This document shows positions 6,108 through 10,993 of a stretch of 10,993 bases of DNA, in pieces. Source of the stretch: Anaerolineales bacterium (GTDB lineage Bacteria; Chloroflexota; Anaerolineae; Epilineales; JAANWY01); contig JAANWY010000083.1 in the NCBI GenBank assembly GCA_018263655.1, forward strand, positions 1 to 10,993, read 5' to 3'. The position numbers were made by a program, and so were the translations under genes. The notes beneath the pieces are model-generated. The model had not been told where the DNA came from. It saw nothing but the letters and a program-made list of their open reading frames with translations, and did no database searches. How positions within the stretch are numbered: the stretch's first letter is position 1; each line of letters opens with the position of its first letter.

Positions 6108-7883
6108 ATGTCCGAATTGAAATATATTGGAAAGCCGGCCCGGCGAGTGGACGCCCTGGAGAAAGTGTTGGGCACAGCCAAATATGTGGCCGACTATCGC
6201 TTGCCGGAGATGCTGTACGCTCGAGCCCTCCGCAGCGACGTCCCCCACGCACGCATCGTGCGGCTCGGTGTCACGCCCGCCCTGGAGGTCCCTGGCGTGC
6301 AAGCCGCGATCACCAGCGACGATTTCTTCGAACACGGCCGGTTTGGGTTTCCCGTAAGCGATCAGTACATGCTGGCTCATGAGAAGGTGCGCTACGTGGG
6401 TGAGGCCATCGCGGCGGTCGCGGCGGACACACCAGAAGCAGCGCTGGCCGGCACGAAGGCCATCATCTGTGAGCTGGAGCCTCTGCTGGCCCTGTTTGAT
6501 GTGGACAAAGCCCTGGAACCTGATGCGCCCCAGGTTGGACCTGATCGCCCGGATGGCGAGCACCCCAATTACCTTGAGCATCACTACGTCCGCCACGGAG
6601 ATTCGCTGTCCGCATTAGCCGAATGCCCGGTCGTTGTCGACCAGAGATACAGTGTGAGTCCGCAGGAGCAGGCCTATCTAGAGACAGAGGGTGCACTGGC
6701 GGTTCCGACAGCGGAGGGCGGCGTCACCGTCTACGCTTCTAACCAGAGTCCGTTCATCAATCAGGGAAATCTGGCGAAAGTGTTGAACTTGCCGCTCGAG
6801 CGGGTGCGGGTCATTCAGCCGCCAGTGGGCGGCTCGTTTGGAGGGAAAGATGACCTCAACTATCAGTCCTCGGCCCAGGCCGCGGCGCTGGCACTGAAAA
6901 CGGGCCGGCCGGTGAGGATGACGTTCACCCGCGAGGAGAGTATGATCGCCTCCTACAAGCGAGACGGGATGCGCATGCACGTCCGGCTCGGGGCAGATCG
7001 GGATGGTGCTTTGCGCGCCTGCAAGTTCGATGGAACATTGGACTCCGGAGCCTATGCCTCGCAGAGTCCCTTCACGGCTTGGCGCGCCAGCATTCATGCG
7101 ATGGGCGCCTACCGCTACGATGCCTGCGACGTGGATATCACTTGCGTCTACACCAACAACGGTTACGCCGGCGCGATGCGTGGGTTCGGAAACATCGAGG
7201 CGTGTCTGGCGGTTGAACAGGCGATTGACGAAATGGCGGAGGCGCTTGGCATGGACCCCATTGACTTTCGCCTGAAGAACTGCCTGCGGGTGGGCGATGA
7301 GACGCCCCATGGTCAGACCCTGGACGAGTCAGTGGGGCTAGCTGAATGTTTAGAAGCCGTGCGCGAGATGAGCGATTGGGACCAGAAGCGAGTCGAGTAC
7401 GCCCAGCAGACCTCTACCGAGAAACGCCGCGGCATCGGCGTTACTGGGTTTTTCCACGGGACCTCGCTGGGGGCGGAAGGGGCTGATTACGCGGGAAGCA
7501 CCATTGAGGTCGAAGATGACTACTCCATCACGCTAACTTCCGGATTGACCGACTACGGCACCGGTTCGCGGACCGTCTACACGCTGATTGCCGCTGAAGA
7601 ACTGAGGGTACATCCGGAACGTGTCCAGATGCTACGCCCAGACACCGATACGGCCCTGGAATCCGGGCCCACTGTGGCCAGTCGAGCAACAATGCTGGGC
7701 GGCAATGCTGTCAGAACGGCAACACGCAACCTGGTCCAGATGCTCGACGCTGCCGCGGCCAACCTGCTGGCGTGCGATACGGCCCAATTGAGGCGGGATG
7801 ATGAAGACTATGTTGGGCCTTCCGGGGAGACGGCCGCGTGGGAAGCGGCCGCGTGGGAGGCGGCCGCGTGGGAGGCGTGGTAG
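6108..7883 (+). CDS. Molybdopterin-binding large subunit of a xanthine dehydrogenase-family enzyme, N-terminal part (frameshifted)
   Basis: These 591 residues begin at an ATG preceded by GGAGAAGGG and run to a premature TAG at 7881-7883. The a/b hammerhead domain comes first (about 15-125), then the molybdopterin-binding domains, with GGSFGGK (241-247) and GAMRGFG (355-361). The loop reads GAMRGFG rather than the AYRCSFR of form-I CO dehydrogenase, so it is not a classical CO dehydrogenase; xanthine dehydrogenase, aldehyde oxidase or an N-heterocycle hydroxylase remain possible. The last residues (TAAWEA, AAWEA, AAWEAW) come from a triplicated 15-bp unit. Homology continues after the stop in the next frame (VVDHARAMG), and inserting one G after base 7877 joins both parts into 787 residues, the normal family size. 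Without that repair the catalytic glutamate would be lost. The break is either a real mutation or an error in a GC-rich repeat. Confidence 0.88.
   Translation: MSELKYIGKPARRVDALEKVLGTAKYVADYRLPEMLYARALRSDVPHARIVRLGVTPALEVPGVQAAITSDDFFEHGRFGFPVSDQYMLAHEKVRYVGEAIAAVAADTPEAALAGTKAIICELEPLLALFDVDKALEPDAPQVGPDRPDGEHPNYLEHHYVRHGDSLSALAECPVVVDQRYSVSPQEQAYLETEGALAVPTAEGGVTVYASNQSPFINQGNLAKVLNLPLERVRVIQPPVGGSFGGKDDLNYQSSAQAAALALKTGRPVRMTFTREESMIASYKRDGMRMHVRLGADRDGALRACKFDGTLDSGAYASQSPFTAWRASIHAMGAYRYDACDVDITCVYTNNGYAGAMRGFGNIEACLAVEQAIDEMAEALGMDPIDFRLKNCLRVGDETPHGQTLDESVGLAECLEAVREMSDWDQKRVEYAQQTSTEKRRGIGVTGFFHGTSLGAEGADYAGSTIEVEDDYSITLTSGLTDYGTGSRTVYTLIAAEELRVHPERVQMLRPDTDTALESGPTVASRATMLGGNAVRTATRNLVQMLDAAAANLLACDTAQLRRDDEDYVGPSGETAAWEAAAWEAAAWEAW
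7831..7875 (+). repeat. Three tandem 15-bp units at the frameshift
   Basis: CGGCCGCGTGGGAAG (7831-7845) is followed by two identical CGGCCGCGTGGGAGG units (7846-7860 and 7861-7875). In frame they encode AAWEA repeats. The family-like reading ETAAWEAVVDHAR needs only one unit, so the array looks like an expansion from one copy to three. The apparent one-base deletion lies directly after the last unit. Confidence 0.95.
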
Positions 7884-8470
7884 ATCATGCCCGAGCAATG
7901 GGCCTGATACTATCGGCTCGGGGCCAATGGACGGCACCGGAGATCACCTGGGATCACCATGCGGGGCGCGGTACGCCCTACATGGCCTATCACTTCGGCG
8001 CCCAGGTCGCCGAGGTGGAGGTAGACGTGCGCACCGGCAAGACCGAGGTGACTGGATTTTGGGCGGCTCATGATCTGGGTAAAGTGATCTTTCCTCAGGG
8101 CGCCTACGGCCAACTCCATGGCGCGATTGCGCAAGGCCTGGGCTATGCTCTGCTCGAGGACATCATCTTCGACGAGGGTTATCTCCAAGCGGTCAACTTC
8201 GATGAATACCTGATCCCCACCTCGATGGATGTGCCGGAGATTGAGGGCGTGTTCGTGGAAAAGCCCTATTCCGAAGGACCCTATGGGGCCAAGAATATCG
8301 CCGAACCGGCCATGGTCCCCACGGCGCCCGCCATCCTCAACGCCATTGCCCACGCGACCGGGCGGCGCATCCGCGACCTGCCGGCTAACCTGGAGCGTGT
8401 GCTTTTGGGTCACGGGCTGCATCGAGCTGGCTCAGTGCGGCTGTGCAAATTGGGCCTGAAGACCTTATGA
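7838..8470 (+). CDS. Same large subunit, C-terminal part in the shifted frame
   Basis: This is the C-terminal quarter of the molybdopterin subunit. The open frame starts formally at a GTG inside the repeat (7838), but family-like sequence begins with VVDHARAMG at about 7877, and no ribosome binding site supports separate translation. It contains the conserved second molybdopterin domain: TPYMAYHFGAQVAEVEVD, an AAHDLGK block, GQLHGAIAQGLGYALLED and GAKNIAEPAMVP. In the last motif the glutamate (codon 8303, residue 733 of the repaired protein) corresponds to the catalytic base of xanthine dehydrogenase. It ends at 8470, 20 bp before the AOR start, and also overlaps an alternative ATG at 8467. 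It should be merged with the preceding entry when judging function. Confidence 0.85.
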   Translation: MGSGRVGGGRVGGVVDHARAMGLILSARGQWTAPEITWDHHAGRGTPYMAYHFGAQVAEVEVDVRTGKTEVTGFWAAHDLGKVIFPQGAYGQLHGAIAQGLGYALLEDIIFDEGYLQAVNFDEYLIPTSMDVPEIEGVFVEKPYSEGPYGAKNIAEPAMVPTAPAILNAIAHATGRRIRDLPANLERVLLGHGLHRAGSVRLCKLGLKTL

Positions 8471-8490
8471 GAGATCCTGGAGCTGGACAG

Positions 8491-10428
8491 ATGACAAAAT
8501 CCGCGTATATCAATCTATCAGACGGAGAAGTCGAGATTCTCGAGACCGACGCTGAGGATTTGCGCCAGTTCTTGGGAGGACGGGGGTTGGGCGCCAAGTT
8601 GCTCTATGAGCTGGTTGGGCCCGAGGTTGACCCCCTTTCACCGGACAATGTTCTGATCTTCACCGCCGGCCCGTTGGCGGGATCCCCCTGGCCCACGTCA
8701 TCTCGCATACACGTGACATTTAGATCGCCACTGACCGGTGCTTATGGTTACGCGAATAGCGGCGGCTTCTTCGCTGCAGAGTTGAAACACGCCGGCTACG
8801 ATGCACTGATCGTCCGCGGGCGTGCCCGCAAGCCCATGACACTGCAAATCTTCGACCAGGATATTTCTCTCCGAGACGCAACCGAACTCTGGGGCGCTAC
8901 GGTAAGCGAGACCCATCGGGCGCTGCTAGGTGATGACCTCCATCCAAAGGCTGGGAGAGTAGCCTGCATCGGGCCTGCTGGGGAGAACTTGGTCCTGATT
9001 TCGGCCATCATGAACGACGTTTCTCGGGCAGCGGCGCGTGGCGGGCCCGGAGCTGTGATGGGGAGCAAGAACCTCAAGGCGATTCACGTTCGAGCTTCCA
9101 CCAAGCCTCAGATACCCTCGGGGTTCCGTCAGGAGGCGAAAGCGGCCGTCCGCAAGCTGCGAGATGATGCCGGCCTCGATGGGCTGCGCCGCGACGGGAC
9201 CCTGGTCTTGATGGACCCCAAGAACTTCAGTGGCGACCAGCCGGCCAAGAATCATCAGTTCGTTCAGGTTCCCTTCATCCAGGACGTCAATGCAGATGCC
9301 TTCAACGTGTACCTGAATCGTCACAAAGGCTGCTACGCTTGCCCAATCACGTGCAGCCGGCAGTCTACGGTGGGTGAAGGACCATACTCGGTTGAGCTAG
9401 AAGGCCCAGAATACGAGACCACCAACGCCCTGGGGCCGATGTGCTGGATCAGCAATCCGGAAGCGATTATGTACGCCAATCATCTCTGCAATGAATACGG
9501 TCTCGACACCATCTCGACCGGCGTTGTGATTGCTTTTGCGATGGAGTTGCACGAAAATGGGCTACTGAAAGACGACGCCCTATCCTTGGAATGGGGCGAC
9601 GAGGACACCCTCATTGGTTTGATAGAGCGCATCGCCCATCGTCGCGGCTTGGGTGATCTTCTAGCGGATGGCACGAAGCAGGCGGCGATGGCTATTAGCA
9701 ACGGTGCTGAATACTACGCGATGCAGGTCAAGGGCATGGAGCTTCCACGCCAAGATCCTCGCTTCGCCAAGGGATTCGGCCTGGGACACGCCACCAGCAA
9801 TCGCGGCGCTGACCACCTGTACGCATTGCCGACAATCGATCTTGCCGGCAACTGGAACGTCGCCCGCAAGATATTCCCCGAGGAGATTGTTCCCGAACTG
9901 ATGGACCCAGCAAACGAAAAATACAAAGCCGATCTGGTCGTTTACGGAGAGCATTTCTGTGCCGTCACGGATGCCCTCGGGGTGTGCAAATTCAGCACCG
10001 TCGAGGAGTACAGCCTGCTGCCCGAAGATGTGGCCCCGGGTATCTCGGAAATCCTTGGTGATGATGTAACTGAGGAGGAGTTGTTACTGATCGGCGAGCG
10101 TATTGTCAATCTGGAGAGGTTGTATAACGTGCGCCTCGGGATGAGCCGGCTAGATGACACGCTGCCTACGCGGTTCACGCAAGAACCCGCCCCTCTGTAC
10201 GAATATACGGCCGACCCAGAAAGCGGCGAGATGGAAGCATCACCGGAACCGGTGTATTATGGCGAGGTGCATGATCTGGATGCAATGCTGGATAGGTACT
10301 ACCTCCTGCGCGGTTGGGACATTGAGGGCAAACCGACCAGGGAAGTGTTGGAACGTTTGGATTTACTCGATGTAGCGGAGGACGTGGCGTTGACCCCATC
10401 CAGGTCCGCAAGGCCAACAAAGGAGTGA
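8491..10428 (+). CDS. aor: Tungsten-type aldehyde:ferredoxin oxidoreductase (AOR family)
   Basis: This 645-residue enzyme oxidises aldehydes to carboxylic acids, or does the reverse with low-potential electrons, using a tungsto- or molybdo-bispterin and one [4Fe-4S] cluster, with ferredoxin as the usual partner. The AOR N-terminal domain is clear (FLGGRGLGAKLL near the start, TAGPLAGSPWPTSSR, then YGYANSGGFFAAELKHAGYD). Cluster ligands are C281, C284 and C288 (CYACPITC) plus C499 in DALGVCKF. The EYETTNALGP and RGADHLYALP blocks carry the Glu and His positions expected near the active site. The start at 8491 has GGAG eight bases upstream and gives the normal N-terminus; an ATG at 8467 overlaps the preceding stop as ATGA and would add eight residues. 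As last gene of the operon it is followed by a strong terminator. No ferredoxin, second AOR subunit or pterin-biosynthesis gene is in view. Substrate is unassigned. Confidence 0.93.
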   Translation: MTKSAYINLSDGEVEILETDAEDLRQFLGGRGLGAKLLYELVGPEVDPLSPDNVLIFTAGPLAGSPWPTSSRIHVTFRSPLTGAYGYANSGGFFAAELKHAGYDALIVRGRARKPMTLQIFDQDISLRDATELWGATVSETHRALLGDDLHPKAGRVACIGPAGENLVLISAIMNDVSRAAARGGPGAVMGSKNLKAIHVRASTKPQIPSGFRQEAKAAVRKLRDDAGLDGLRRDGTLVLMDPKNFSGDQPAKNHQFVQVPFIQDVNADAFNVYLNRHKGCYACPITCSRQSTVGEGPYSVELEGPEYETTNALGPMCWISNPEAIMYANHLCNEYGLDTISTGVVIAFAMELHENGLLKDDALSLEWGDEDTLIGLIERIAHRRGLGDLLADGTKQAAMAISNGAEYYAMQVKGMELPRQDPRFAKGFGLGHATSNRGADHLYALPTIDLAGNWNVARKIFPEEIVPELMDPANEKYKADLVVYGEHFCAVTDALGVCKFSTVEEYSLLPEDVAPGISEILGDDVTEEELLLIGERIVNLERLYNVRLGMSRLDDTLPTRFTQEPAPLYEYTADPESGEMEASPEPVYYGEVHDLDAMLDRYYLLRGWDIEGKPTREVLERLDLLDVAEDVALTPSRSARPTKE

Positions 10429-10468
10429 AGACATAGATAAACAGGCGTTTCGTGCCTACACAAGGAAT

Positions 10469-10522
10469 ATGCGGAAAAGATGGGGGTGTGGGCGGCCGCC
10501 CACACCCCCATCTTTTCCGCAT
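10469..10522. terminator. 54-bp perfect palindrome, probable bidirectional terminator
   Basis: The two 27-bp halves are exact reverse complements with no mismatch and no spacer, centred on GGGCGGCCGCCC. The GC-rich core is preceded by AAAA and followed by TTTT, giving terminator geometry in both directions. The AOR stop is 40 bp to the left and the stop of the convergent minus-strand gene is 18 bp to the right, exactly where a shared terminator would be placed. A folded RNA would have about 25 bp of stem around a GGCC loop. Confidence 0.88.
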
Positions 10523-10540
10523 TTCTCATCATCGCCTGGA

Positions 10541-10870
10541 TCAATCGCGCGGAAACAGTTCCTTCGTGCGCGCCAGGGCCGCTGCCTCCGTCGTAGACGG
10601 TCGGAATTCTAGCCCAACCAACCCATCAAAGTCCAACTCGCGCAGCTTGGCGCGGATATTGGGGAAGTTGATCTCGCCTGTGCCTGGTTCCTGACGGGTG
10701 GGCACGTCGCCGATGTGGACGGTGGGGTACAGGCCGGCGTATTCCTCCAGCCCCCAGATCAGATTGCCGGCCCCGCGCTGCTGGTGGTAGCAGTCGAAGG
10801 CCAGCCGAAATTGGGGGTGGTCAATGCGGCGCACCCAGTCGGCGGCCAATTCGTGATCGTGGACCAACAC
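10541..10870 (-). CDS. Hydroxypyruvate isomerase-family TIM-barrel protein, C-terminal part only
   Basis: About 110-118 residues are readable; family members have about 260. Matching blocks are RLAFDCYHQQ, then VHIGDVPTRQEPGTGEINF and LVGLEFRP, typical of Hyi/OtnI-like sugar isomerases that interconvert hydroxypyruvate and tartronate semialdehyde or act on related keto-sugars. Metal-binding Asp (FDCYHQ) and Glu (GLEF) positions are present; the first-half Glu is missing. In frame, family-like sequence (LQHSQGG) extends upstream of the nominal GTG at 10870 to a TGA at 10895-10897, and no frame further right continues it. AAGGGGG lies just upstream of GTG/TTG and could allow translation, but half a barrel should not be active. 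It is therefore a truncated gene or an assembly junction. It is convergent with AOR and not part of that operon. Confidence 0.8.
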   Translation of the reverse strand: MLVHDHELAADWVRRIDHPQFRLAFDCYHQQRGAGNLIWGLEEYAGLYPTVHIGDVPTRQEPGTGEINFPNIRAKLRELDFDGLVGLEFRPSTTEAAALARTKELFPRD

Positions 10871-10993
10871 GCCCCCTTGAGAGTGTTGCAGAATTCAGGC
10901 TATAGGTGGGGGGCGGCCATTTTGGGGCCGTTTTTTGAAGGCTATGGCCGGCGGTTGGGCCGGCGTTCGGTGACGATGCCAGCCTCGGACGAG
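10871..10993. other. Right contig end, not continuing the isomerase gene
   Basis: After the isomerase frame closes at 10895 no minus-strand frame carries recognisable TIM-barrel sequence. One minus-strand frame (about 10993 to 10943) reads SSEAGIVTERRPNRRP and then a TAG stop, which could be the C-terminus of another gene, but it is too short to name. Confidence 0.4.
10914..10936 (+). terminator. Terminator-like hairpin, plus strand
   Basis: CGGCC (10914-10918) pairs with GGCCG (10926-10930) across a 7-base loop and is followed directly by six Ts (10931-10936). Orientation is rightward, yet the sequence to its left is a minus-strand gene and a two-way terminator, so no plus-strand gene exists here for it to end. 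The stem is only 5 bp, so the call is moderate. Confidence 0.45.

Noticed and set aside
8467..8490. Earlier AOR start overlapping the large-subunit stop as ATGA
   Set aside because: The ATG at 8491 has a better-spaced GGAG and gives the usual AOR N-terminus; the earlier start is kept only as an alternative.
10469..10522. Palindrome as a fold-back amplification artefact
   Set aside because: The sequences outside the 27-bp arms are unrelated and lead into two different real genes, and the position fits a shared terminator.

Overview
The window is bacterial, of moderately high GC, and looks like one metagenome-style contig. Its first 15 bases match the end of an Illumina adapter, so the left edge is an assembly end and not biology. 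Codon style, frequent GCCGGC-type words and dispersed short palindromes read like Chloroflexota (Anaerolineae/Caldilineae-type) genomes. That placement is an impression from memory with weak support, because no marker gene is present.

Left third (2-3379, minus strand): one long open frame without a stop. It encodes about 1,125 residues of a type IIG-like (Eco57I/TaqI-type) adenine-N6 restriction-modification protein and runs off the contig edge. Two copies of a perfect 33-bp palindrome lie inside the gene in frame, each adding the peptide VTGTSEVPVT. The same arms occur a third time just upstream of the gene, held 67 bp apart.

Gene-poor stretch (3380-4700): it holds the split palindrome, a minus-strand rho-independent terminator (with a possible promoter about 100 bp before it, hence a small-RNA candidate), one doubtful small ORF, and a good sigma-70-type promoter (TTGATG-17 bp-TATAAT). 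The promoter's -10 segment is duplicated as an exact 17-bp tandem.

Right half (4701-10428, plus strand): a four-part operon for molybdenum/tungsten redox enzymes. The order is the FAD subunit, the 2x[2Fe-2S] subunit and the molybdopterin large subunit of a xanthine dehydrogenase-family hydroxylase, then a tungsten-type aldehyde:ferredoxin oxidoreductase (AOR). The large subunit is broken by an apparent one-base deletion at the end of a triplicated 15-bp repeat; adding one G restores a 787-residue protein. Spacings of 32, 1 and 20 bp support co-transcription. Substrate electrons would pass from the Mo centre through two Fe-S clusters to FAD, while AOR would exchange electrons with ferredoxin. 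The shared substrate cannot be read from sequence.

Right end: a 54-bp perfect palindrome with A/T tracts is probably a bidirectional terminator between AOR and a convergent minus-strand gene. That gene is the C-terminal half of a hydroxypyruvate isomerase-family TIM-barrel protein and is cut off by an upstream in-frame stop. The last 100 bp do not continue it in any frame and carry a plus-strand terminator-like hairpin, so the end may be a deletion or an assembly junction.
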